64,000 bases of DNA, taken from Renibacterium sp043789415. Its GTDB lineage: Bacteria > Actinomycetota > Actinomycetes > Actinomycetales > Micrococcaceae. The stretch lies in the NCBI RefSeq assembly GCF_043789415.1, contig NZ_JBDLLW010000001.1, forward strand, positions 310,001 through 374,000, written 5' to 3'. The notes under the pieces were generated by a model that was given only the letters and a program-made list of their open reading frames with translations, did not search any database and was not told the origin of the DNA. Each line of letters begins with the position of its first letter. The stretch's first letter is position 1. This document shows, in pieces, positions 33,370 through 43,352 of the stretch. Both the position numbers and the translations under genes were made by a program.

Positions 33370-34254
33370 ATGACCGATGACGCGCCAAGCTCAGTGCAGA
33401 ACCTTCTGGAGCTCTTAGACCTCAGTAATGCCGGCGGAGCCCAAACTGACGAAGACATCTTCGTGGGAAGCTCTCAACGGCAATACTCGCAACGTGTCTT
33501 TGGTGGTCAGGTTCTGGCTCAGTCCCTGATCGCCGGGATCCGAACGGTCGAGGAAAGCCGTGCGGTGCACTCCCTGCACGGCTACTTTCTGCGAGCCGGG
33601 GACGCCGATCTGCCGATCACCTTCGGAGTGCAACGACTCCGGGACGGCAGGTCTTTTTCGGCGCGCAGAATTCATGCCTACCAAAATGCGGTGCCTATTC
33701 TGTCGATGATCGCTTCCTTTCAGGAACCGGATGTCGGCATCGATCACCAGGACTCAATGCCCGCGGGTATTCCCGACCCAGAGACTCTGCCGAGCGCTGC
33801 TCAGCTTTTAGCGGGTCTTAACCATCCGCTGGCAAAAGCGACCTTTCGCCGTCCCTTCGACGTCCGCCATGTGGGGAGCAATCTCTACCTCACGCCCGAT
33901 GAAGGCGATCGGCAGCCTTATCAAGCTGTCTGGATGAAAGCCGTGGACAGATTTCCGGATGACCCGAACCTGCACCGGGCGGCTCTCGCCTTCGCCAGTG
34001 ACTACACCCTGCTGGAGCCTTCACTCAGACCTCACGGGTTGAGTTGGACCACTCCGGGGATGTCGGTAGCGAGCTTGGACCACGCGATGTGGTGGCACCG
34101 CCCGGCCAGGGTGGACGAGTGGCTGCTCTACGTCTCCGCCTCACCGAGTGCCTCTGGGGCACGCGGGCTCAATATCGGCAAGTTCTTCACCCGCGAGGGG
34201 GTGCTGGTAGCCTCGGTAGCCCAAGAGGGAATGATCCGGGTTCCGCGGCTTTGA
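33370..34254 (+). CDS. tesB: Acyl-CoA thioesterase II (TesB type)
   Basis: Double hot-dog thioesterase of 294 residues that releases fatty acids from acyl-CoA. Marks are HSLHGYFLRAGDADLPI and RSFSARRIHAYQ in the first hot-dog, and SLDHAMWWHRP with the catalytic Asp in the second. The C-terminal ARGLNIGKFFTREGVLVAS is typical. A TAGGCT lies seven bases before the ATG, a probable leaderless start. Confidence 0.92.
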   Translation: MTDDAPSSVQNLLELLDLSNAGGAQTDEDIFVGSSQRQYSQRVFGGQVLAQSLIAGIRTVEESRAVHSLHGYFLRAGDADLPITFGVQRLRDGRSFSARRIHAYQNAVPILSMIASFQEPDVGIDHQDSMPAGIPDPETLPSAAQLLAGLNHPLAKATFRRPFDVRHVGSNLYLTPDEGDRQPYQAVWMKAVDRFPDDPNLHRAALAFASDYTLLEPSLRPHGLSWTTPGMSVASLDHAMWWHRPARVDEWLLYVSASPSASGARGLNIGKFFTREGVLVASVAQEGMIRVPRL

Positions 34255-34361
34255 CCCCGAGGACTCAAGCCCAAGGCTGAGCGTTAGGCTCTCTGCTCCT
34301 CAAGTCTTGCTCACGATGGCTCCGAGACGACGATAGCCCACTGATCCGACATCTGAGCCCG

Positions 34362-34402
34362 CACGTCCGCCCAGCGCGAATCACGAGCGTTGGGCGGACG
34401 TG
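34362..34402. terminator. Bidirectional terminator between tesB and ettA
   Basis: Arms CACGTCCGCCCAGCGC and GCGTTGGGCGGACGTG pair at 15 of 16 positions. The two genes converge here. Confidence 0.65.
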
Positions 34403-34449
34403 GGGACTATTGCGGGTTCAGCAGACCATCAAAAGACCGGCCGGAAAAC

Positions 34450-36132
<1,683 letters not shown>

Positions 36133-36205
36133 GCTTCCAGGCTAGTGGGTGGAGGGGGCTATCTCCCAACGGGGAACGGATTCTCGGTGAATAAGCTCAC
36201 CGAGA

Positions 36206-36709
36206 TCAGCTTTGATCCCCCACGAAGCATTTGCCGGTGCTGAGCACTGGCTGCAGAGTGACGGCTACTTTGCCTTCTCTGACTTGGCCAATGACACAGG
36301 ACTTCTCTATTTTGACCGAACCTTGGATGGCGTCGACGTCCAGCCCTGTCGGAGTTTTCGAAATCGAGACCTCAACGTCCTTAGCCGCTACCCCCAGACC
36401 TTGTAGGGTGCTGCGAAGCTGGTCCTGGCTGGGTTGAGGGCTTTTTGCAGCGAGCGCAGTCAAGGCCTGATTGAGCTTTGTCACCATGGAACCGACAGGA
36501 CCCGGTGATTCACTGGCTAGCTGAGATGCAGCGGGTGCGGTGGTCTCCCCCGTTGACGGCGTGTGATTGGTGCAAGCTGACAGAGCCAGGCCCAGCGCAA
36601 GAGCGAGCCCGAGACTCAGCGGCATCCGGGAAAGCGGACGAAGTCTTGGCAACTCGTGGCTCCGCGGTTGCCGGACGCCGGGTTGCGGGGCTGCTTGGAT
36701 CTTAGTCAC
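36206..36709 (-). CDS. Predicted lipoprotein of unknown function
   Basis: A 167-residue protein whose hydrophobic segment (about 28-44) ends in the lipobox LSAC, so the mature form should be lipidated and exported. The mature part is a small domain with two Cys (SCVIGQ and GKCFVG) and a KxLN-type helix. It may belong to an actinobacterial DUF family; I cannot name it with confidence. Start is GTG 36709, four bases past the MFS stop, or Met29. Confidence 0.65.
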   Translation of the reverse strand: MTKIQAAPQPGVRQPRSHELPRLRPLSRMPLSLGLALALGLALSACTNHTPSTGETTAPAASQLASESPGPVGSMVTKLNQALTALAAKSPQPSQDQLRSTLQGLGVAAKDVEVSISKTPTGLDVDAIQGSVKIEKSCVIGQVREGKVAVTLQPVLSTGKCFVGDQS

Positions 36710-36713
36710 TCAT

Positions 36714-38164
36714 TCATTCTGCCATGAGCTGGTTCTGCGCAACGGTTCGCAGTGCTTGAGCCTTGGTCCGGAAAGAAACGACGACTCCAGCAGTGGCAAG
36801 CAACACGGAAATGCCTAGGGTCACGATCAACGGAAAGCTGCTTTGCTGGTCGATGCCTTCCAAAGATGCTCCTGAGATAGCTCCGAAAAGCACACCGACC
36901 ACGGCGAGCGCCATAGCAGATCCTATTGAATCAGCCATTGACAACGCGGATGACACTGCGCCCTGGGTACTACGCGATGCTTGGCTGAGTCCCATGGTGC
37001 TCAATCGGGCCAGTCCGAATCCCATGCCGGTACCGGCCAGCACCCAGGCCACCATGAGGATAGCAGCGGGCAAGTTCACCAGGAGAGCGAGGAGCACCAT
37101 GAGTAAAGAGCAGCAGAGCAATATTGTCCCGCTCTGCACCGCTAGCGGGTGGGAGACCCGATCCGTCAATCTAGATTGGGCCACCGAAGCAACGGTCCAG
37201 GAAACCCCGCCAACCGTGAGCGCGATTCCAGCCAAGGACGGCGTCAGGCCGTAATGATCTACCAAGGCCAACACCAGATAAACCTCGGCACTGAAAAAGC
37301 GCCGGAGATCAAGGCGCGCAGCAGAATAATGCTGGGCAGTCCGCGCTTCGCGATCAGGGTTCCCGACGGCACCAAGTGTCGTATGGACAGGAGCAGCCCG
37401 GTGAGCCCGACCACGACAAAGGCAATCGCAATCATTCTGGAGAACTGCGCAGCCATGCCAAGGCACAAGGTTGCAGCAGCGGCGGCAAAAGCCCAGAGCA
37501 ACCTCCTGCCCCAAGGGTTTTCGGGATTTCCCGGCCCCATCTCAGAAGCATTGGCTCGGATGCCAGGCAGTGTCATGAGCAAGGCCACCGGCAACAGGAT
37601 CAGAACCCCGAAGAACACCCATCTCCAGTGAAGATGATCAGCGATGAGCCCGGCGATCGATGGACCGACCACTGAGGGCACAGCCCAAGCCACCGAAAAA
37701 GCAGCGAAGATCTTGGGCAGTAACACCGAAGGATAGATCCGGGCGAGCAGGACGTAGATCACCACGCTGATCGCCCCACTGCCAATCCCCTGTACAGCAC
37801 GGGCTGCAACCAGCAGGAACATCGAGTTTGCGGTTCCTGCCAAAAGCAAGCCCACAGCAAAGACGGTCATAGCAAGAAGCAGAGGCGCCTTCGGCCCTCG
37901 ACGATCTGACCAAGAGCCAGCGGCAACCATACCAATGACGCCGGTTGCATAGGTCATGGCGAAGACCAGGCCGTACAGCGCATCACCAGAGAGATCCCTG
38001 CTCACCGCAGGCATAATCGTGGTGACAGCGAGGGATTCAAATGCGGTCAGCACCACAATGGAAAAGATCCCCAACGTGGTCATCAAATACCTGGACGACC
38101 ACACTGATTCTTTAGTCACCGTTACGCCCTCATCAATCTTCGCTACCCGCTCATCAATATCCAC
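36714..38164 (-). pseudogene. MFS drug/proton antiporter, frameshifted
   Basis: The DHA2-like transporter is split into two frames. The first (from GTG 38164) runs MTTLGIFSIVVLTAFE through SWSDRRGPKAPLLLAM (motif A type) to LLRALISGAF. It then shifts to SVPRFIWCWPW and stops at 37259. The second frame resumes with FFSAEVYLVLALVDHYGLTP and runs to 36714. The switch is at a run of five T (+ strand 37294-37298); six T would restore one frame of about 480 residues. Either a real inactivation or a sequencing error. Confidence 0.85.
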
Positions 38165-38170
38165 ACAAGA

Positions 38171-38201
38171 AATCTAGAACCTCAACTGAAGTTGAGGTCA
38201 A
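38171..38201 (-). promoter_or_regulatory. MerR-type promoter and operator of the MFS gene
   Basis: The -35 TTGACC and -10 TAGATT are 19 bases apart, the over-long spacing of MerR-family promoters. Between them lies ACCTCAACT-TC-AGTTGAGGT (38198-38179), a palindrome with perfect 9-base arms that resembles SoxR and other MerR-family operators. The start codon GTG 38164 is six bases after the -10, so the message is leaderless. No merR gene is next to it in the window. Confidence 0.7.
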
Positions 38202-38423
38202 GCTCACGCATCTCTTCAGCACCATCGCCGCTCTTTCAGCACGTTTCGGCTTAGGATTCGCCTCTTCCTGCGTTATTTGCTGACTTGATTTACTCACTTT
38301 GATTCATTGCCTCAGCTGGCATCTTCTCCAAGCGTGCGCTGCTTTCGCCGTCATACTCCAGCTTCAGTTCCCAGCTATCTGGCTCCCTTCCTTTTGACTA
38401 AAGACCGCCGATGGCAGGGTGGT

Positions 38424-39047
38424 CTAGAAAACAGGCTCCACGTCTTTTTCGGGGATACCTGGATTTGCATCGCTCTGTTCGGTGACCACCTCGCTAAACT
38501 GCAGCCCCTCAGCAGGATTGATGAACCAGCCGGGTGATTCGCCATCCGCAGCGAGCTTGTCCTTGCTTCTCACCTCGAGTTCTTCCCCTGATTCAGTCAC
38601 AGCGTCTGAGGACTGAGTGGCTAAGGAGGCCTGTTGGAGTGATGAGGAACCATTGTTTTCTGAGCTTCTGTTCTCCGAAAGATCAAGATTCTGGCTTGCC
38701 CGTTTGAATCTCGCGGTGCCCCACACTAGATCGTGGCCGACAGCATCTGCCATGATCTCCGGCGCTATCCCTCGGCGCTCACCTTTGGCCCACTGCCGTA
38801 GCTTTAATTTTCCGGTGACGATCACCCGTTCGCCTTTGAGCACGCTGCACGCTGCGTTTTGAGCCAGGCCTCGAAACATGGAGACCGTGTACCAATTGGT
38901 CCCCGAATCCACCCATTGGCTTTTCAACCGGTCAAAACGACGTTCGGTCGAACCGAGACGAAAAGTGGCGACTGGCCATCCCGACTCCGTCAAATTGCTT
39001 CTGATCTCGCTCGCTACAAATCCACGAACTGTCACAAGGTCATTCAT
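38424..39047 (-). CDS. Single-stranded DNA-binding protein (second, divergent type)
   Basis: A 207-residue SSB with an OB-fold in residues 1-105 (MNDLVTVRGFVASEI, WYTVSMFRGLAQNA, GERVIVTGKLKLRQW). A long polar Ser/Gln/Glu-rich tail follows. The usual acidic DDIPF tip is replaced by EKDVEPVF, which keeps a terminal Pro-x-Phe-like end. It is probably a paralogue of the main chromosomal SSB and may act in competence or repair. Confidence 0.87.
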   Translation of the reverse strand: MNDLVTVRGFVASEIRSNLTESGWPVATFRLGSTERRFDRLKSQWVDSGTNWYTVSMFRGLAQNAACSVLKGERVIVTGKLKLRQWAKGERRGIAPEIMADAVGHDLVWGTARFKRASQNLDLSENRSSENNGSSSLQQASLATQSSDAVTESGEELEVRSKDKLAADGESPGWFINPAEGLQFSEVVTEQSDANPGIPEKDVEPVF

Positions 39048-39223
39048 TTCCTCCGCCTTTCAATGATCTCTCCGGTGCACTGCACCTTAGGAAAGATCAT
39101 TTCTCGTAACATCGGATTGGCACATGGCTCGCCCTCCCGATGTGAGGAAACCGTCCAAAATCCTGCCTTGAGGAGGAGATGTTGATGGAAGGTCAAAGTC
39201 ACTTTCACTGCTGGTTGAGTAGT

Positions 39224-39796
39224 TCAGAGTGTGGTTCGGAGGCCGTCCATCAGAATGTTGAGCAGGCGGCTTGCTCTAGCGTCGTGTTCGTGCGGATGAG
39301 CCACGGTGAAGATGCCGATCAAGCTGGCAGCGATGTCTTCAGCGCTCACATCAGCGCGGAGTTCACCGGTCGCTCGGCCCGCGTCCAGGAGGGCGTCGAT
39401 GGCCGTGAGCAGCTCATCGCGGGTCTGAGCGTGGGCGATCTCGCCCGATTCGATCATCACAAGCAAGGTGTCGAGCATGCCATTCTTGGCGGCGATCCAG
39501 TCCCCGAACAAATCCATCCAGCCTCGCAGCGCCGAGGACGGCGGCAGCTCGCTGAGTAACTCACGGGCACCAGAAGTGAGCCGCGCGACCTGATCGCGGT
39601 AGACCGCGTCAACCAACGATTCACGAGAGGGAAAGTGCCGGTAGAGCGTCGCGATGCCGACGCCGGCCTCACGCGCGATCGCCCGCATAGAAGGCTCAGT
39701 GCCAGCAGAAATGAACACTCGAGTCGCCGCTTCGAGAAGTTGCTTGCGGTTACGAGTGGCATCCGCTCGTAGCTCGCGAATGGCTGAATCTTCCAA
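39224..39796 (-). CDS. TetR family transcriptional regulator
   Basis: A 190-residue regulator. The N-terminal HTH reads ATRVFISAGTEPSMRAIAREAGVGIATLYRHFPSRESLV and is of standard TetR form. The C-terminal ligand domain contains motifs of TetR_C_33-like proteins. TTG 39796 is the best in-frame start. It is divergent from the oxidoreductase at 39890 and most likely represses it. Confidence 0.88.
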   Translation of the reverse strand: MEDSAIRELRADATRNRKQLLEAATRVFISAGTEPSMRAIAREAGVGIATLYRHFPSRESLVDAVYRDQVARLTSGARELLSELPPSSALRGWMDLFGDWIAAKNGMLDTLLVMIESGEIAHAQTRDELLTAIDALLDAGRATGELRADVSAEDIAASLIGIFTVAHPHEHDARASRLLNILMDGLRTTL

Positions 39797-39889
39797 AACG
39801 GATCACGCTCCGATTGTGTTACGCTGGTGTTATAAATGGAGCATAGTCCACTTTTGCTCCTTTTCTTCGTCACAAGGAGACACGCGAGC
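39797..39889. promoter_or_regulatory. Divergent promoter region of the TetR/oxidoreductase pair
   Basis: TATAAA (39831-39836) is the probable -10 of the oxidoreductase gene, and AAGGAG (39874-39879) its Shine-Dalgarno sequence. Two TGTTA repeats (39816 and 39828 area) flank CGCTGG and may be part of the repressor site. Confidence 0.35.
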
Positions 39890-40849
39890 ATGCAAGAACC
39901 GAGCATCAGCACATCGACGCCCACAAGCCGAGCAGTCCAGCTCGAAGCATTCGGCGACCACGAGGCCTTGCACCTGCGCGAGGTCCCCACACCACAAGCC
40001 GGTCCGCAGCAGATCCGTGTGCGAGTCACCGCCGCCGGACTGAACCCGATGGACTGGTTCATGACCTCCGATGCTGACACCGCCGCCCGATTCGGCCTCA
40101 GCCTGCCATCCGGGTTCGGCACAGACTATGCCGGTGTGGTTGACCAGATCGGTGACGGGGTAAGTGAGTTCGCTGTCGGCGACCGAGTATTCGGCGGCGC
40201 CATGTCCCGCGCGATCGCCGACCACCTCGTCATAGACATCGCAGGCACCATCCCGGCCGGCGGCGAAGCACACCACACCCCCGACGGCCTCGAGGACCGC
40301 ACCGCCGCCATCCTGACCATCGCGGGACGAACCGCCGCCGCTGCCATCGCCGTCGTCAACCCGAAACCAAACGACACACTACTGATCGGCGGCGCAGGAG
40401 GCGGAGTGGGCGTGTTCGCCGTCCAACTCGCTCGCCTCGCAGGTGCACGAGTGATCGGAACAGGATCGGCAACCTCGGCCGATGCCCTGCGCGCACTAGG
40501 AGCCGAACCAGTCACCTATGGAGAAGGCCTAGCCGACCGGCTCCGCACCCTAGCCCCCCACGGCATCACCGCAGCCATCGACCTCTACGGCACAGACACC
40601 GCGCAGATCGCACGAGATCTCGGCGTGCCCGACGAACGCATCACCACCATCGCCGCACGAGTCGAGGGAATCACCCCAGCGAACGGAGCCAACACCAGCC
40701 GGGAAACCATCCAAGAAATCGCCCGCCTCGTCGCAAGCAACCAACTCCGGATACCCATCGCAGCCAGCTTCCCCGTCGAACAAATCCGCACCGCCGTCGA
40801 ACAGCAATCCAACCGCCACGTCCACGGCAAAATCGTCATCGACCTCTAG
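39890..40849 (+). CDS. NADP-dependent quinone oxidoreductase (zinc-independent MDR)
   Basis: A 319-residue medium-chain dehydrogenase. GroES-like domain with FGTDYAGVVDQIGDGVSEFAVGDRV and a nucleotide-binding domain with LLIGGAGGGVGVFAVQLA. No zinc-ligand Cys cluster is present, as in quinone reductases. Codons are strongly biased to C in third position with many CCC/ACC/GCC runs, unlike the neighbours, which suggests acquisition with its divergent TetR gene. ATG 39890 follows AAGGAG by ten bases. Confidence 0.9.
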   Translation: MQEPSISTSTPTSRAVQLEAFGDHEALHLREVPTPQAGPQQIRVRVTAAGLNPMDWFMTSDADTAARFGLSLPSGFGTDYAGVVDQIGDGVSEFAVGDRVFGGAMSRAIADHLVIDIAGTIPAGGEAHHTPDGLEDRTAAILTIAGRTAAAAIAVVNPKPNDTLLIGGAGGGVGVFAVQLARLAGARVIGTGSATSADALRALGAEPVTYGEGLADRLRTLAPHGITAAIDLYGTDTAQIARDLGVPDERITTIAARVEGITPANGANTSRETIQEIARLVASNQLRIPIAASFPVEQIRTAVEQQSNRHVHGKIVIDL

Positions 40850-40876
40850 ACCTTCGCCCAAGAAGCCGGGGAAACC

Positions 40877-40906
40877 GCTTTCACTATCCAGCTGGTTAGT
40901 GAAAGC
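40877..40906 (+). terminator. Hairpin after the oxidoreductase gene
   Basis: A perfect 10-bp stem GCTTTCACTA / TAGTGAAAGC with a ten-base loop lies 28 bases after the stop. No U-run follows. Confidence 0.6.
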
Positions 40907-40908
40907 AG

Positions 40909-40959
40909 GCAAAGCCCGAACCCTAGCCCTGATTCGTCGGGCCAGAGTTCGGGCTTTGC
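40909..40959. terminator. Hairpin between oxidoreductase and tRNA-Arg
   Basis: A perfect 13-bp stem GCAAAGCCCGAAC / GTTCGGGCTTTGC with a 25-base loop lies nine bases past the tRNA-Arg 3' end. It probably ends tRNA transcription. Confidence 0.7.
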
Positions 40960-40967
40960 GCGTTGAG

Positions 40968-41040
40968 TGCCCCGGACAGGAATCGAACCTGCGACCAAGA
41001 GATTAGAAGGCTCCTGCTCTATCCGCTGAGCTACCGAGGC
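40968..41040 (-). tRNA. tRNA-Arg (anticodon TCT)
   Basis: Acceptor GCCTCGG / CCGGGGC pairs with one G-U. The anticodon loop CTTCTAA reads TCT. The T-arm is GCAGG-TTCGATT-CCTGT. CCA is not encoded. Its 3' end faces the compositionally odd TetR/oxidoreductase pair. Confidence 0.94.
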
Positions 41041-41150
41041 GGGTGCTGCCCATCGGGCAAAACACGCTACTACTCTACCGAATCTTGTCCAATAATCCTC
41101 CCCGACATCTCGACCAGCCGCTCAGGACAGCTCACAAGACAGCTCCAATG

Positions 41151-41426
41151 CTACGAACCGACATCAGTTCGATAGGTGCCCTTCTGGCGACCCCAGATGA
41201 ACCAGCCGAGCGGACCGAGAAACGGAAAAGCAAAAACAACCAGGATCCACAGGGCTTTACCACCAGCGGTCAGATTGCTCGAGCCCAGCACGGAGATCAG
41301 GGCGCTGATAAAGAAGATGACAAGTCCCAGGCAGAAAGCTAGCAGGCAGATTATCAGTACGACGCCTGAGGTTTGTTCCGGGGTGATGGTGCTTTGCTCA
41401 GCGATCATGCTGGACAAATTCTGCAT
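41151..41426 (-). CDS. PLDc_N domain small membrane protein
   Basis: A 91-residue protein with two membrane helices (about 20-46 and 57-76). The second carries GGKALWILVVFAFPFLGPL with GWFIWG, the phospholipase D nuclease N-terminal domain motif. Despite the name these short proteins have no nuclease part. Similar proteins occur widely in Micrococcaceae; the role is unknown. Confidence 0.85.
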   Translation of the reverse strand: MQNLSSMIAEQSTITPEQTSGVVLIICLLAFCLGLVIFFISALISVLGSSNLTAGGKALWILVVFAFPFLGPLGWFIWGRQKGTYRTDVGS

Positions 41427-41637
41427 ACTGTTATGACTCCTCGTTGCTTGAGATTTAGCTCCGCACAGCGGTTAGCTCTCCCCTAGTCAAGCATCCAAGC
41501 TCACTGAAGGGATCCGCCCTGGGTCTTAAAGACCATCATCCGAAGGGATGAGCATCACCTCGGATACCCTCTCCCCGCGCGCGCTCCGGGCCCCCGGCAG
41601 AACATATCCGTGGAGCGTATTGGATCAGACCGGCAAG

Positions 41638-42237
41638 CTAACCGGCCGCAATGAGCGTGCGCAGCTGCTGGAACACTGAATGTTGGACCTCGCTGAAACC
41701 ACGCGGTTCCTCGGCTGCGATCCAGATCGCAAAAGCGGCCCGGAAAACTGTGACGCCGCTCTCCGCCGCAAGCGTGGCCGTCACAGTATCGACGCCCCGC
41801 TGCCTGAGCACGTCCGCCATCGTCTCCGCAAGAGTGGAAAGCTTGATCAGTTCGCGTTCCTGAAGGCCAGGATGAGCGTTGATCACTCGCTGCCGCATAG
41901 CCGACCAGTTACGCCGCTCCTCAGGAAAAAGCATGGCGGCGCCCTCGAGCGCAGCAAAGACTAGTTTCATCACCCCATCAGTCGAGCCGACGAGCTCGAG
42001 CTCAGTGGAAGCATCGGAATCACCCGCCAATCCATCGAGGAAGAACTGCTCGAAGCGAGCCTGATCAGTGAAAAGCACTTCTCGCTTATCGGCAAAATAG
42101 CGGAAGAAAGTGCGCTCGGTCAGCCCCGCCGCCGCCGCGATCTCGGCAACTGTGACGCCGTCGAAACCGCGAGTCTCAAAAAGCTCCAGGGCAGCATTCC
42201 GCAATCGTTCAGCTGATCCCGGTTGCCATCTCGCCAT
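41638..42237 (-). CDS. TetR family transcriptional regulator
   Basis: A 199-residue regulator with the HTH ALELFETRGFDGVTVAEIAAAAGLTERTFFRYF. The C-terminal domain fits TetR regulators of redox enzymes. It is divergent from the SDR gene at 42334, with paired 15-base repeats between them, so it probably represses that gene and itself. Confidence 0.9.
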   Translation of the reverse strand: MARWQPGSAERLRNAALELFETRGFDGVTVAEIAAAAGLTERTFFRYFADKREVLFTDQARFEQFFLDGLAGDSDASTELELVGSTDGVMKLVFAALEGAAMLFPEERRNWSAMRQRVINAHPGLQERELIKLSTLAETMADVLRQRGVDTVTATLAAESGVTVFRAAFAIWIAAEEPRGFSEVQHSVFQQLRTLIAAG

Positions 42238-42254
42238 CTTCCCATTCTACTCAC

Positions 42255-42301
42255 GACAGAGACTGACATCATAGTGATATAGTCATGACAGTAACTGACA
42301 T
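42255..42301. promoter_or_regulatory. Paired operator-like repeats in the TetR/SDR intergenic
   Basis: GACAGAGACTGACAT (42255-42269) and GACAGTAACTGACAT (42287-42301) match at 13 of 15 positions and are 32 bases apart, three helical turns. They flank a TATAGT -10 (42278-42283). The arrangement fits two repressor dimers on one face of the DNA. Confidence 0.55.
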
Positions 42302-42333
42302 TAAGGCCTTCACGGCCAGAGGAGGTAAAACTT

Positions 42334-43230
42334 ATGCGAGTCTTCGTCACCGGCGCCAGCGGCTGGATCGGATCCGCCACTGTCGATGACCTGCTGAATG
42401 CGGGTCATCAGGTGGTGGGCTTGGTCAGATCAGAAACCGCCGCTGCCGAGCTTCAGGCAAAGCATGCCGAGGTCTTGTTCGGGAACCTGGATGATCTTGA
42501 GACGCTACGTCGTGGGGCTGCCGAGTCGGACGGCGTCATCCACTTGGCCAATAAGCACGATTGGAATGATCCCGCTGAATCCAATCGTGCGGAGCGGGCC
42601 GCCGTGGAAGCCATTGCAGAGACGCTGGTGGGCTCAGATCGCCCCTTCGTGCTGGCATCCGGCCTTTTTCAGCCCGACCACGAAGGGCTCACTCTCGAAA
42701 CGGACAACCACCCGGAGTCCGGCCCGGGCTCGCTGCGCGGCGGAAGTGAAAATCTGGCCCTCGACTACGTCACCCGGGGCGTCCGAAGCATTGCCGCACG
42801 ATTCGCGCCGACGGTTCATGGCTTGGGCGACCATGGCTTCATCGCCTTGATCACCGCCGCGGCACGTCGCCACGGCGTCTCCTGCTATATCGGCGATGGT
42901 TCCGCCGAGTGGGCAGCCGTGCACCGCACCGATGCGGCTCGGCTGATTCGCCTCGGCCTGGAGCAGGCACCTGCCGGGACCCGCCTGCATGCCGTGGCAG
43001 AGCAGGGCATTCGCTCTCGCACCATCGCTGAAACTATCGGCGAAGCCTTCGATCTGCCGGTCACCTCGATCTCCCCGGACGACGCCGTGGAACACTTCGG
43101 ATTCCTCGGAAGGCTCTTCGGCACACAGATGAGGGCCTCGAATGCGCAGACCCGCGCATCGTTCTCCTGGAACCCCACCGGGCCAACACTTGCGGAGGAC
43201 ATCCTCAACGGTGCTTACGCCGAGGCCTGA
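42334..43230 (+). CDS. NAD(P)-dependent SDR / epimerase-like oxidoreductase
   Basis: A 298-residue atypical SDR beginning MRVFVTGASGWIGSATVDDLL. The Ser of VLASGLF is in place, but the catalytic Tyr-x-x-x-Lys segment is replaced by GSLRGGSENLALDYV, so the usual pair is not obvious. Similar proteins are annotated as NAD-dependent epimerases under TetR control. AGGAGG lies ten bases before ATG 42334, one of the best Shine-Dalgarno matches here. Confidence 0.85.
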   Translation: MRVFVTGASGWIGSATVDDLLNAGHQVVGLVRSETAAAELQAKHAEVLFGNLDDLETLRRGAAESDGVIHLANKHDWNDPAESNRAERAAVEAIAETLVGSDRPFVLASGLFQPDHEGLTLETDNHPESGPGSLRGGSENLALDYVTRGVRSIAARFAPTVHGLGDHGFIALITAAARRHGVSCYIGDGSAEWAAVHRTDAARLIRLGLEQAPAGTRLHAVAEQGIRSRTIAETIGEAFDLPVTSISPDDAVEHFGFLGRLFGTQMRASNAQTRASFSWNPTGPTLAEDILNGAYAEA

Positions 43231-43309
43231 TCAGGACAGCCCCAGGGCCTTCCGGTTCCTCACTCCGACGTGCCACACTTCCAGGATCAGTAGCAGGAGA
43301 ATTTCTGGC

Positions 43310-43346
43310 ATTCAGGACTTCAACGGTCCTGAATTGCCTTTAAGGT
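43310..43346 (+). promoter_or_regulatory. Operator-like palindrome and -10 box of the DinB gene
   Basis: ATTCAGGAC-TTCAACG-GTCCTGAAT (43310-43334) has perfect 9-base arms and covers the -35 position of a promoter whose -10 is TAAGGT (43341-43346). The ATG follows six bases later. A repressor is likely; the cognate regulator is not identifiable. Confidence 0.55.
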
Positions 43347-43352
43347 GGCCCT

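Noticed and set aside
39179..39559. Plus-strand 126-residue frame over the first TetR gene
   Set aside because: It is antisense to a clear TetR regulator and has no protein features of its own.
40960..41040. Attachment-site duplication of the tRNA-Arg 3' end
   Set aside because: I looked for a second copy of the tRNA 3' end left of the TetR/oxidoreductase pair and found none by eye; no integrase gene is present.
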